Shown in pieces: positions 19,915 to 28,543 of a DNA stretch of 53,975 nucleotides. The translations under genes and the position numbers were made by a program. The DNA is taken from positions 1 to 53,975 of the forward strand of contig CACXEH010000076.1 of assembly GCA_902766625.1 (NCBI GenBank). Reading direction: 5' to 3'. The stretch is from an uncultured Bacteroidales bacterium (lineage in GTDB: Bacteria; Bacteroidota; Bacteroidia; Bacteroidales; Bacteroidaceae). Under the pieces are notes generated by a model. It was not told the origin of the DNA. It worked only from the letters and a program-made list of their open reading frames with translations, and did no database searches. How positions within the stretch are numbered: the stretch's first letter is position 1; each line of letters starts with the position of its first letter.

Positions 19915-20103
19915 ATAATTTTATTCCAAATATACCCTTTTCTGTTGTTAATTTCAGGCGAAACCCTTTAATATATATGGTACGGACATCTTTTTGCATC
20001 TGAAAAGTTCTTTTATTTAAATGTATAGAGAAACGAGAAGATGCAGCGTCTTGTATCGGGCATTGTCAAAGAAATAGATGACGGTGGCACGCTATGTTTT
20101 TAG

Positions 20104-20200
20104 TTCCAGCCCATGGAATGTAACTTCTGTGAGGCGGAATATATGTTCCAAAGTATGGAAGTTACATTCCATTCCGCGGAACGGAAAACATATAGGCAGA
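20104..20200 (+). repeat. Dispersed 21-bp-period dyad array, copy 2
   Basis: Units start at 20104, 20125, 20146 and 20167, 21 bp apart, and span 79 bp as in the other copies. Dyads include TTCCA-GCCCA-TGGAA and TTCCA-AAGTA-TGGAA; the last is TTCCA-TTCCG-CGGAA. The flank GGAAAACATATAGGC follows on the plus strand, so the orientation is plus, towards the glycosidase gene. A TAG stop lies directly before the first unit in the heptad frame. The spacer 19845-20336 also holds the secDF promoter and the glycosidase promoter but no recognisable gene. Confidence 0.85.
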
Positions 20201-20306
20201 AGAGGATATGTTTTGTCGGAACCTGTTCGCATCTTGTCACGTCCAAGGCTGTCATGCAGTTTTAAGATTTTAATGGGATATGTGCTGTTACCCGAAGAAA
20301 ATCAGT

Positions 20307-20314
20307 TATTTTTG
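20307..20314 (+). promoter_or_regulatory. -7 box TATTTTTG for the GH5-like gene
   Basis: An exact TAnnTTTG match 23 bp before the chosen ATG. It lies inside the longer open frame that starts further upstream, which argues for the downstream ATG. Confidence 0.6.
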
Positions 20315-20336
20315 TAACATAAATACCAAAAATAAG

Positions 20337-21416
20337 ATGAAATCATACAAAAGACTTGCAGTCATTGCTGCGTTGTCAGTATTTATCTGCACAGCGTCTA
20401 ATGCTAAAAACATCAACAAGCATCGTTGGACAGAAGAACAGGCTAACGAATGGTATAGCAAGCTTCCATGGCTTGTGGGATGCAACTATATTCCTGCTAC
20501 GGCTATCAACCAGATAGAGATGTGGAGTAAGGATACCTACGATCCCCGTCAGATAGACAAAGAACTGACCTGGGCGGAGAGTATCGGTTTTAACACCTTG
20601 AGGGTATTCCTGAGCAGTGTCGTATGGGAACACGACCCACAGGAATTGAAAAATAATATGTCGGACTTCCTCAATATCTGTGAGAGGCATCACATTAGGC
20701 CGTTTTTTGTCTTGTTGGATGACAATTGGTTGCCTGAGTCCAAATATGGCGTACAACCTAAGCCCAAACCCGGTGTGCATAATTCTGGATGGGTGAAAGA
20801 CCCCGCCATCAGTTTGCGCGCTGATACGACAAGGCTTTATAAATTCCTGAGAAGATATTTCAAAGATGTTATCGGATCTTTCCGCAATGACCGGCGCATA
20901 TTGTTTTGGGATATCTACAATGAACCCGGTGCCCAGGGCATAGGTGTTGCATCCTATAACCTCATGAAGAAGACTTATGAATGGGCGCGCGAGGCAAGGC
21001 CGTCGCAACCTATTACGAGTTGTATATGTGAGATGGGTGCCAAAAATGTCAGGTTGCAGGCTTTCCAGTTAGAGCATAACGACATAAACACTTACCATAA
21101 TTATAAAGATTCGCATGATCAAGAAGAAATGATTAAGTATCTGCGAATGGGAAACCGCCCGTTGATTTGTACAGAATACATGGCACGGAAATTCAACAGC
21201 AAGTTCCAAAACGTGTTGCCCGTTTTGAAAAAACATCGTGTCGGAGCTATCAACTGGGGTTTTGTAGCCGGTAAGACCAACACAAACTTTGCTTGGAACG
21301 ACCCTTTGCCTGATATGAAAGAACCACCCGTGTGGTTTCATGACATTTTCCGCACTGACGGCACGCCCTTCGATCAAGAGGAAATCGATGTTATAAAATC
21401 GCTGACAGGCAAATAA
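20337..21416 (+). CDS. Secreted GH5-like glycoside hydrolase
   Basis: From this ATG the protein has 359 residues and starts with a signal peptide (MKSYKRLAVIAALSVFICTA, cut near residue 23). The frame extends upstream, but that part overlaps the promoter box and would mask the signal. It has the (beta/alpha)8 clan GH-A pattern: DIYNEP with acid/base Glu196 and LICTEYMAR with nucleophile Glu280. Bacteroidales relatives are often labelled cellulase-family or beta-1,4-xylanase; the real substrate cannot be read from sequence. It stands alone, without SusC/D partners. It is convergent with the Cys-rich gene, 9 bp away, and a bulged hairpin with a T5 run spans its stop codon. Confidence 0.8.
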   Translation: MKSYKRLAVIAALSVFICTASNAKNINKHRWTEEQANEWYSKLPWLVGCNYIPATAINQIEMWSKDTYDPRQIDKELTWAESIGFNTLRVFLSSVVWEHDPQELKNNMSDFLNICERHHIRPFFVLLDDNWLPESKYGVQPKPKPGVHNSGWVKDPAISLRADTTRLYKFLRRYFKDVIGSFRNDRRILFWDIYNEPGAQGIGVASYNLMKKTYEWAREARPSQPITSCICEMGAKNVRLQAFQLEHNDINTYHNYKDSHDQEEMIKYLRMGNRPLICTEYMARKFNSKFQNVLPVLKKHRVGAINWGFVAGKTNTNFAWNDPLPDMKEPPVWFHDIFRTDGTPFDQEEIDVIKSLTGK

Positions 21417-21425
21417 GCGCTGAGT

Positions 21426-21584
21426 TTATTCTGTCTTTTTGGGACACTTTTTGGAGCAGTCCCTTTGTCCGCAGCACGAACATTCTCCGCAGGAATGTCC
21501 GCCTTTACCTTTTATGAGTCTGAACACCACCCACGATGCTGTCAGCAAAATAATAGCCAGTATCAGGATACTTTGAATATTCAT
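21426..21584 (-). CDS. FeoB-associated Cys-rich membrane protein (52 aa)
   Basis: This small gene starts 4 bp after the feoB stop. The protein has one N-terminal membrane helix (about 4-22), a short basic stretch, then a Cys cluster (CGECSCCGQRDCSKKC, six Cys between residues 32 and 47) and a Lys-rich end. This matches the small FeoB-associated family found after feoB in many Bacteroidota and Firmicutes. Its role is unproven; metal handling or FeoB regulation on the cytoplasmic face is inferred from Cys content and position. It is co-transcribed with feoB by position. Confidence 0.85.
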   Translation of the reverse strand: MNIQSILILAIILLTASWVVFRLIKGKGGHSCGECSCCGQRDCSKKCPKKTE

Positions 21585-21588
21585 TGTT

Positions 21589-23943
21589 CTAAAGAATTAA
21601 CGCATAAAGCATGTGAACAATAAAGGCGCAAAGCCATGCTATAGCGCACTGCCACACGATGAGCGTGGCGGCATAGCAAGTGCCCATCTCGTGGCGGATT
21701 GTGGCAACTGTGGCGATACAAGGTGTATAGAGCAAACAAAACACCAGCAGACTGAGCGCTGTGGCTGGCACCAGTGCCGTGGTCAAAGCGGCGCTGGAGC
21801 CAAACAGGACAGTCAGGGTAGAAACTATGCTCTCCTTGGCTAAAAAGCCGGAAACCAAAGATGTGACAATACGCCAGTCTCCAAATCCCAGAGGTGTAAA
21901 GACTGGAGCCACCCATCCAGCTAACATGGCCAAAATACTGTCTTTTGAGTCTTCCACAATATGAAAATGGTAATCAAAGGTCTGCAGGAACCAGATGACG
22001 ATGGTGGCTATAAAAATAATGGTAAATGCCCTTAATATAAAATCCCTCACCTTGTCCCATATTAGCCGCAAAACGCTTTTTACTCCCGGTATGCGGTAAT
22101 TGGGCAGTTCCATGACAAACGGCACAGGATGCCCCTTGAAAACAAAGCGTTTCATGAATAAAGCGAAAAAGATACCCACAATGATGCCTGACAGATACAA
22201 ATATATCATAACAATTGTGCCGTTTTCAGGGAAAAAGACTGCGGTAAAAAAGGCATATACAGGCAGTTTTGCCGTACAACTCATAAAAGGCGTTAGCATT
22301 ACGGTCAGTTTTCTGTCGCGCTCCGACGGTAGTGTGCGGCTTGACATTACGCTTGGAACACTGCAGCCGAAACCTATCAGCAAAGGAACAATGGAACGCC
22401 CCGATAAGCCCAGGCGGCGTAGCGGCTTATCCATTACAAAGGCAATGCGCGCCATGTAACCGCTGTCTTCCAGAAGGGACAAAAGAAAAAACAATGTTAC
22501 GATAATCGGGATAAAACTCACTACAGAGCCGACGCCAGTGAAGATACCATTTATTATTAAAGAGTGGACAACGGCTTCCACGTTCCAGTTTGTTAATTGA
22601 GTGTCAGTCCATGCGGTGAATGACGCAATGGCTTTTGCCATCTGTAGCTGAAGCGTACCGCCTATGACATCAAACGTCATCCAAAAAATAAAGAGCATAA
22701 TGGCGAGAAACGCAGGTATAGCCGTCCATTTTCCCGTAAGGACTTTATCTATAGAGATACTGCGCAGGTGTTCTTTGTTCTTTTTGGGTTTCACCACAGT
22801 AGCCTGACAAGTATCTTGAATAAAAGCATAGCGCATATCTGCTATGGCAGCAGCTGAATCCAACCCTCTGTGTTCCTCCAATTCCTGAATAATTAAGGAC
22901 ACTGTTTTATTTTCGTTGTTGCTTAATTGCAAAGCCTGTTGGATATATTTATCTCCTTCCAGTAGTTTGGTGCCGGCAAAGCGAACAGGAATATCTGCTC
23001 TTAATGCGTGGTCTTCAATTAGATGCATAATGCCGTGAATGCTTCTGTGTACAATTCCGCCATGATAAGTGGGTTTACAGAAATCCACGCGGGTAGGGCA
23101 TTCGTGGTAGCGGGCGACATGAACCACATGTTCCATCAACTCGTCTGTTCCTTCATTCTTCAGGGCAGAAACAGGCACGACGGGTATCCCTAACAAACGT
23201 TCCATTTTGTTTATTCTTACAGTACCGCCATTATTGCGCAACTCGTCCATCATGTTCAGAGCCAATACCATCGGCACGTTAAGTTCCATGAGTTGCATGG
23301 TAAGGTACAGATTGCGCTCAATGTTTGTGGCATCGGCGATGTTGATGATAGCAGTGGGTTTATGCTTCAGGATAAACTCTCTTGTGATGACCTCTTCTTT
23401 GCTGTAAGGCGACAAAGAATAAACGCCGGGTAAATCCACAATCTCAACATAGGGATAGCACTTGGCCGTTCCGCTTTTAGTATCTACCGTCACACCGGGG
23501 AAATTGCCTACGTGCTGATTTAATCCTGTTAATTGATTAAACAATGTAGTTTTTCCGGAGTTTTGGTTTCCTACCAGAGCAAGTACGATTTTCTCTCCTT
23601 TGGGTATGCCTTTTTGGCGACTGTCATGATGTATCGGCGCAGCTTCACCCAAGCCGGGGTGCTCATACAGTATATAAGCTTCATCTTCCGCCTCATTGGC
23701 GTTCTCTTCTATTTGATTATCACAGACTTTAACTTCTATTCTGTCAGCATCAGCCATGCGCAAAGTCAATTCATAGCCATGAATGAGTATTTGCATAGGA
23801 TCGCCGAGAGGAGCGTATTTGACGATTTTTACAGACGCTCCGGGTATAATGCCCATATCCAAGAAGTGTTGGCGTAATGCAGGTTCGCCGGTTACTGTTT
23901 GGACTTCAGCTCTTTGTCCGATGTTCAATTCCTTGAGAGTCAT
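21589..23943 (-). CDS. feoB: Fused FeoA-FeoB ferrous iron transporter
   Basis: This 784-residue inner-membrane protein imports Fe(II). Residues 1-73 are an SH3-like FeoA domain (MTLKELNIGQRAEV). A linker follows, then a G-protein domain with the P-loop GNQNSGKTT at 125-133 and the G3 motif DLPGVYSLSPYSKEE. A helical GDI region and a membrane domain with Gate motifs (for example GCSVPSVMSSRTLPSERDRK) complete it. FeoA is a separate protein in E. coli; the fusion is common in Bacteroidota. A TAATTTTG box lies 20 bp upstream. No Fur site is obvious, although iron control is expected. Confidence 0.96.
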   Translation of the reverse strand: MTLKELNIGQRAEVQTVTGEPALRQHFLDMGIIPGASVKIVKYAPLGDPMQILIHGYELTLRMADADRIEVKVCDNQIEENANEAEDEAYILYEHPGLGEAAPIHHDSRQKGIPKGEKIVLALVGNQNSGKTTLFNQLTGLNQHVGNFPGVTVDTKSGTAKCYPYVEIVDLPGVYSLSPYSKEEVITREFILKHKPTAIINIADATNIERNLYLTMQLMELNVPMVLALNMMDELRNNGGTVRINKMERLLGIPVVPVSALKNEGTDELMEHVVHVARYHECPTRVDFCKPTYHGGIVHRSIHGIMHLIEDHALRADIPVRFAGTKLLEGDKYIQQALQLSNNENKTVSLIIQELEEHRGLDSAAAIADMRYAFIQDTCQATVVKPKKNKEHLRSISIDKVLTGKWTAIPAFLAIMLFIFWMTFDVIGGTLQLQMAKAIASFTAWTDTQLTNWNVEAVVHSLIINGIFTGVGSVVSFIPIIVTLFFLLSLLEDSGYMARIAFVMDKPLRRLGLSGRSIVPLLIGFGCSVPSVMSSRTLPSERDRKLTVMLTPFMSCTAKLPVYAFFTAVFFPENGTIVMIYLYLSGIIVGIFFALFMKRFVFKGHPVPFVMELPNYRIPGVKSVLRLIWDKVRDFILRAFTIIFIATIVIWFLQTFDYHFHIVEDSKDSILAMLAGWVAPVFTPLGFGDWRIVTSLVSGFLAKESIVSTLTVLFGSSAALTTALVPATALSLLVFCLLYTPCIATVATIRHEMGTCYAATLIVWQCAIAWLCAFIVHMLYALIL

Positions 23944-23962
23944 ACCCTTTTTAAATTGTATG

Positions 23963-23970
23963 CAAAATTA
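23963..23970 (-). promoter_or_regulatory. -7 box TAATTTTG for feoB
   Basis: The minus strand reads TAATTTTG, an exact TAnnTTTG match, only 20 bp before the feoB start, which implies a short leader. Confidence 0.6.
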
Positions 23971-24133
23971 ATACTATTCCGCAGACTGCACAATACCCAT
24001 TAATGTGGATTTTTGGTATTCATCATTGAATACAGTAAAAAAAACAATTATTTATGATTTTTAGCAGCTTTATTCTTGGTTTTATAAAAATAGATGCTTA
24101 TCTTAGCAGTTGCTTTAATAACGATAGGACTAT

Positions 24134-25225
24134 ATGACACAATATTCAAATAAAAACAATTTTTGTATCATCCTCTGCGGAGGTTTCGGCAACCGTTTAT
24201 GGCCTTATAGCCGCAATCGTAAGCCCAAACAATTTTTGGATTTGCTCAATCTTGGTAAAACCATGATGCAACTTGCTTATGATAGATTTGCGCGTATCTT
24301 GCCAGAAACGAATATATTTATTGTTACTCAGAAGGAGTATGTCGGATTAGTTCAAGAACAACTTCCCCAGTTGCCGCAGCGCCAAATTATAGCGGAACCA
24401 GTGTCACTCGGGACAGCGCCGTCTGTTGCTTTGGCAAGTGCGTTTATATATGAAATAAATCCACATGCAAACATTGTCGTTACTCCTGCTGACCAGTTGA
24501 TACTTAACGAAGAAGATTTTCGTAGACAGGTTGTGCAATGTCTGCAGTTTGTTGAGCAAGAAGAGCGGTTTGTTGTCATCGGGGTTAAACCCAGTCACCC
24601 CGAGCCTTCTTACGGATATATTCAAATAGGTAGCGAGGTTATAGGTGAATTCTCCAAAATTAAGAGTTTCACAGAGAAGCCTAACATAGACTTTGCGCGC
24701 ATCTTCTGTGAAAGCGGAGAATTTTTCTGGAGCACAGGTTTGTTCTTCTTTAATATCAAAACTTATGTGAATGCTTACGGAAAGACACATCCGAAGCTGA
24801 AACTGCTTATAGAGCGTATCGATTTCGGTTTGAATCATGATGACATATTATCATTTGTTGAAGAACAGTATCCGCGGACATTCTATCAGTCTATAGATTT
24901 GCTGATATTAGAGAAATGTTCCAATGTTTATGTAAAGGTATGTACCTTCGGGTGGGCAGATATCGGTAATTGGAATAATCTTTATGAAGTGTCCCAAAAG
25001 GATAAAGCTGGTAATGCCATTCTTAATTCCACAACCGAACTGTATGACAGTAAAAACAACATTATCCGTGTGCCGCAAGATAAAGTGGTTTTTGTAAAAG
25101 GTTTGGAGGATTATCTTATTACGGAAAACGGAAACGTTCTGATGATATGTCCTAAGAACGATACTTCTTTGCAGCGTAGAATGCTGACGGATGCAAAAAT
25201 GAAATATGGAGATAAAATGGGATAG
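24134..25225 (+). CDS. Mannose-1-phosphate guanylyltransferase
   Basis: This 363-residue enzyme makes GDP-mannose from mannose-1-phosphate and GTP, feeding surface glycans. The nucleotidyltransferase signature is at the N-terminus (LCGGFGNRLWPYSRNRKPKQFL), followed by VTPADQLI and FTEKP motifs. It lacks the C-terminal phosphomannose isomerase domain of bifunctional ManC, so it is the short single-function form. It stands alone, divergent from feoB and followed by the pyr leader. A near-match TATCTTAG at 24099-24106 may be its -7 box. Confidence 0.92.
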   Translation: MTQYSNKNNFCIILCGGFGNRLWPYSRNRKPKQFLDLLNLGKTMMQLAYDRFARILPETNIFIVTQKEYVGLVQEQLPQLPQRQIIAEPVSLGTAPSVALASAFIYEINPHANIVVTPADQLILNEEDFRRQVVQCLQFVEQEERFVVIGVKPSHPEPSYGYIQIGSEVIGEFSKIKSFTEKPNIDFARIFCESGEFFWSTGLFFFNIKTYVNAYGKTHPKLKLLIERIDFGLNHDDILSFVEEQYPRTFYQSIDLLILEKCSNVYVKVCTFGWADIGNWNNLYEVSQKDKAGNAILNSTTELYDSKNNIIRVPQDKVVFVKGLEDYLITENGNVLMICPKNDTSLQRRMLTDAKMKYGDKMG

Positions 25226-25372
25226 CCCCTTTTAGTTTCGCCCGTAGTTTCCGGGAGAATGATACACCCCGTGTAGATGTTAAAAAAATGGCATGTATAT
25301 GGAAGAGCAGTTAAAACACAAAAATTATAGTCTTTTATTATTCTAACTTCATCAAAATCCTTCAAAATTTTA

Positions 25373-25380
25373 TATCTTTG
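25373..25380 (+). promoter_or_regulatory. -7 box TATCTTTG for the pyr leader and operon
   Basis: An exact TAnnTTTG match. Initiation about 7 bp downstream would give a leader RNA of about 200 nt before pyrC, carrying the leader ORF and terminator described below. The rest of the spacer from 25226 shows nothing else recognisable. Confidence 0.6.
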
Positions 25381-25398
25381 CATAAAGTATCAAAGGTT

Positions 25399-25584
25399 AT
25401 GGAAGATAGGCGGCATCTTTGCTTTTCTGTCATACCGCAAGTGGCAGGGAACGTTTCTCAACGGGAAACTATAGATGTTTCTTTTTGTTTCATCAATGAT
25501 GCACTTTCTATATTTGTTTTTTCTCTTTTATTGAAAAATAGGCGATACGGAAATATATCGCCTATTTTTTTGCCAATATCATAA
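25399..25584 (+). CDS. Candidate pyr leader peptide (61 codons)
   Basis: The ORF starts with ATG 18 bp after the -7 box, reads through the whole terminator hairpin, and stops with TAA three bases before the pyrC ATG. The peptide has no recognisable domain (start MEDRRHLCFSVIPQ, end NISPIFLPIS). Its value is positional: in E. coli pyrBI a leader ORF crosses the attenuator in the same way and ends 6 nt before pyrB. Two U-rich tracts (about 25477-25490 and 25506-25531) precede the hairpin. That it is translated is inference; an open frame of this length could arise by chance. Confidence 0.5.
   Translation: MEDRRHLCFSVIPQVAGNVSQRETIDVSFCFINDALSIFVFSLLLKNRRYGNISPIFLPIS
25534..25571 (+). terminator. 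Intrinsic terminator (attenuator) in the pyr leader
   Basis: A perfect 14-bp stem pairs AAAAATAGGCGATA (25534-25547) with TATCGCCTATTTTT (25556-25569) around an 8-nt loop, ending in a run of seven T. It lies only 17 bp before the pyrC ATG and downstream of the pyr promoter, so it must be read through for operon expression. The segment ATAGGCG also occurs at 25406-25412 near the leader start and could pair with the 3' arm. Confidence 0.85.
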
Positions 25585-25587
25585 AAT

Positions 25588-26877
25588 ATGTCGGAGAATA
25601 GAATACTTATCAAAAACGGAACAGCAGTCGTCCATAATAAATGTCAGCGGGTGGACATCCTAATAGAAAATAAAAAGATAGCCCGGATAGCTTCAGGCAT
25701 TGCTGCCGAAGAGAGCATGACTGTTATAGATGCTAAAGGTAAGTATATCACCTATGGTCTGGCGGATGTACATGTACATTTCCGTGAACCTGGCTATTCT
25801 GCAAAAGAAACGATTGAGACAGGTTCTAAAGCAGCAGCACATGGAGGATATACGACAGTTTGCTGTATGCCCAATTTGAATCCTGCCCCTGACTCATTAC
25901 AGAATCTTGACATAGAGGAGGAATTGATAGACAACCAGGCTGTAATAGACGTCAGACCTTATGCCACTATCACCAAGCAACGCAAAGGAATGGAGGCCGT
26001 GGACTTCGAGACCTTAAGTCCTTATGTAGTAGGATTCAGTGATGACGGAAGCGGTGTCCAAAACGAAGCTGTCATGGAAGAAGCCATGACGCATGTAGCT
26101 GCGCTAAAAGGAATTATTGCGGCACATTGTGAAGACAACAGTTTGCTGAATGGCGGATACATACATGAAGGTAAGTATGCTCAGTTGCATCATCATAGAG
26201 GAATCTGTTCGGAAAGCGAGTGGGGGCAAATAAAGAGAGACATTACCTTGGCGGAAAAAACAGGATGCCATTATCATGTCTGCCACATTTCAACCAAAGA
26301 AAGTGTTGAGCTCATTCGTAAAGCAAAGGCGCGTGGTGTCAATATAACGTGTGAGACAGCTCCTCACTATCTTGTATTGACAGATGAAGATTTGCAGGAG
26401 GACGGACGTTTTAAGATGAACCCGCCACTACGTTCTGCAGAAGACCAATATGCATTGATAGAAGGCATAAAAGACGGGACGATAGACTGCATTGCTACAG
26501 ATCACGCACCGCATACGCCGGAAGAAAAATCCAAAGGGTTGGAAAAAAGTGCAATGGGTATTGTGGGATTGGAAACGGCATTTTCTGTGGTATATACTCA
26601 TCTTGTCAAAAAGAACGTCATATCATTTGAAAAAATGTTAGAATTGATGTGTGACAATCCCAGACGTATATTTAATCTGAAAGGAAAATTGGAAGAAGGC
26701 GAGTTCGCAGACCTTGCCATATTTGATATATATCACCCATACACTATAGATAGCAGCGGTTTTTTCTCCAAAGGCCACAGTACGCCGTTTGAAGGATGGC
26801 GTGTCTACGGCAAATGCTGTCAGACTATTTATCACGGGAAATGTGTTTGGACGGAACTTGTTAGAAGCGATAAATGA
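25588..26877 (+). CDS. pyrC: Dihydroorotase
   Basis: This 429-residue amidohydrolase closes carbamoyl-aspartate to dihydroorotate, step three of UMP synthesis. Metal ligands are visible as HVHFREPGY near residue 61, HCEDNS, HYHVCHIST and the Asp in ATDHAPHTPEEK. The length fits the longer class I type rather than the 350-residue E. coli type. It is the first structural gene after the attenuator, 8 bp before pyrK. Confidence 0.95.
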   Translation: MSENRILIKNGTAVVHNKCQRVDILIENKKIARIASGIAAEESMTVIDAKGKYITYGLADVHVHFREPGYSAKETIETGSKAAAHGGYTTVCCMPNLNPAPDSLQNLDIEEELIDNQAVIDVRPYATITKQRKGMEAVDFETLSPYVVGFSDDGSGVQNEAVMEEAMTHVAALKGIIAAHCEDNSLLNGGYIHEGKYAQLHHHRGICSESEWGQIKRDITLAEKTGCHYHVCHISTKESVELIRKAKARGVNITCETAPHYLVLTDEDLQEDGRFKMNPPLRSAEDQYALIEGIKDGTIDCIATDHAPHTPEEKSKGLEKSAMGIVGLETAFSVVYTHLVKKNVISFEKMLELMCDNPRRIFNLKGKLEEGEFADLAIFDIYHPYTIDSSGFFSKGHSTPFEGWRVYGKCCQTIYHGKCVWTELVRSDK

Positions 26878-26885
26878 TATAAAAG

Positions 26886-27626
26886 ATGCAACGTGTAGAA
26901 TTAAAGATAAAGTATAATAGACAACTCATTCCAAATATATATGAAATGTGTTTAGAAGGAGATGTCAGTGATATCCGCCAGCCTGGACAGTTTGTCAATG
27001 TCGCAGTGGACAACCTATACCTAAGGCGTCCATTGTCGGTCTGTGATTATAATGAGCACGAACTGACACTACTATATAAAGTTGTGGGCCGCGGTACAAC
27101 GCGATTGTCGCTCATGCACGAAGGTCAAGAAGTGGATATCCTAAGTGGTTTGGGTAACGGGTTTACTACGGATGTTCCTTACTCAAATATCCTTCTTGCA
27201 GGAGGCGGAATAGGCATTGCGCCATTGTATAAATTGGCAAAAGAACTCAAATCTCGCGGGAAGAAGCTATCAGTAGCGCTATGTTTCAATACTGAATCAG
27301 AGATTTTTTATGACACGGCATTTAAGGAAATAGGCCTCAATGACGTATATATCGTCACTGTTGACGGAAGTAGAGGTCACAAAGGTTTTGTTACAGATTT
27401 GATAAGGCAACAGCAACAGATGTTTGGCTATTTTTATGCATGTGGGCCTATGCCTATGTTGAAAGCATTATGCCAAGAAGTCAACTGTCCTGGCGAAGTC
27501 AGCCTTGAAGCAAGAATGGGTTGCGGATTTGGGATTTGTATGGGATGTTCCATAGAGACAACCAAAGGCAGTCAGCGTATATGTAAGGAAGGCCCTGTAT
27601 TTAAGAAGGAGGATGTAGTATGGTAG
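26886..27626 (+). CDS. pyrK: Dihydroorotate dehydrogenase electron transfer subunit
   Basis: This 246-residue protein carries FAD and a 2Fe-2S cluster and passes electrons from dihydroorotate to NAD in class 1B dihydroorotate dehydrogenase. The FAD-binding pattern RRPLSVCDY, the nucleotide-binding AGGGIGIAPLY, and the cluster Cys in MGCGFGICMGC plus a later Cys (QRICKEG) are present. Its stop overlaps the start of pyrD by 7 bp, which fits the two-subunit enzyme. Confidence 0.95.
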   Translation: MQRVELKIKYNRQLIPNIYEMCLEGDVSDIRQPGQFVNVAVDNLYLRRPLSVCDYNEHELTLLYKVVGRGTTRLSLMHEGQEVDILSGLGNGFTTDVPYSNILLAGGGIGIAPLYKLAKELKSRGKKLSVALCFNTESEIFYDTAFKEIGLNDVYIVTVDGSRGHKGFVTDLIRQQQQMFGYFYACGPMPMLKALCQEVNCPGEVSLEARMGCGFGICMGCSIETTKGSQRICKEGPVFKKEDVVW

Positions 27627-28534
27627 CGAAAACGTCAGTTAATTTAAGCGGTGTTTATTTGGACAACCCTGTCATTCCTGCCAGTGGAACATTCGGGTTC
27701 GGGAAAGAAATGGCGGAAGTGTATGATATAAATATACTTGGCTCTATCTCTATAAAAGGCACAACACGCCAAGCAAGATATGGCAATCCGTTGCCCCGTA
27801 TTGCTGAGGGGAGTTGTGGAGTTCTTAATTCTGTCGGACTTCAAAATCCTGGAGTTGATGCTGTCGTCAGTACCGAATTACCGGAGTTGCGTAAAATCTT
27901 TAGGAAACCGATTATTGCGAATATCAGTGGCTTTTCTATTGATGACTATGCTTACTCTTGCGAAAAAATAGACAAAGAAAAACAAGTTGAAATAATTGAA
28001 GTAAATATCTCTTGCCCGAATGTGCATAATGGAGGTATGGCTTTCGGTACATCACCTGATATGGCGGCTAAAGTTACTGCCGCTGTCAAAAAAGTAACGA
28101 CCAAGCCGGTTTATGTCAAGTTAAGTCCTAATGTTACAGATATTGTTTCCATTGCAAGGGCATGTGAGGATGCCGGTGCCGACGGACTGACTTTGATAAA
28201 CACTATTCTTGGAATGCGTATAGATATCCAACGCAGAAAACCTGTTTTGGCGCAGAAGATGGGCGGATATTCAGGTCCGGCTATTTTTCCCATCGCTGTG
28301 AGGATGGTGTATCAAGTCGCACAGGCATGCCATATTCCGATTATGGGTTGTGGTGGTGTGGCCACGGCGGAAGATGTGATTGAAATGATGATGGCCGGTG
28401 CAACCGCAGTACAGGTCGGGGCGGAAAATCTACACAATCCGTATGTGTGCAAAGAGATAATAGAACAACTCCCGGTGGTCATGAACCGCTTGCATATTGA
28501 CTCACTGGAAGATATTATTGGTATCATAAAATAA
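27620..28534 (+). CDS. pyrD: Dihydroorotate dehydrogenase class 1B, catalytic subunit
   Basis: This 304-residue FMN barrel oxidises dihydroorotate to orotate. The class 1 catalytic Cys lies in VNISCPNVHNGG. Phosphate-binding glycines appear in GCGGVATAEDV and the substrate motif in SVGLQNPG. It has no N-terminal membrane helix, unlike class 2 enzymes, and its start overlaps pyrK, so the NAD-linked 1B form is expected. Confidence 0.96.
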   Translation: MVAKTSVNLSGVYLDNPVIPASGTFGFGKEMAEVYDINILGSISIKGTTRQARYGNPLPRIAEGSCGVLNSVGLQNPGVDAVVSTELPELRKIFRKPIIANISGFSIDDYAYSCEKIDKEKQVEIIEVNISCPNVHNGGMAFGTSPDMAAKVTAAVKKVTTKPVYVKLSPNVTDIVSIARACEDAGADGLTLINTILGMRIDIQRRKPVLAQKMGGYSGPAIFPIAVRMVYQVAQACHIPIMGCGGVATAEDVIEMMMAGATAVQVGAENLHNPYVCKEIIEQLPVVMNRLHIDSLEDIIGIIK

Positions 28535-28543
28535 TAATACAAT

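Noticed and set aside
20376..21008. A 210-codon frame antisense to the glycosidase
   Set aside because: The sense frame has both catalytic Glu motifs and a signal peptide; the antisense frame has nothing recognisable.
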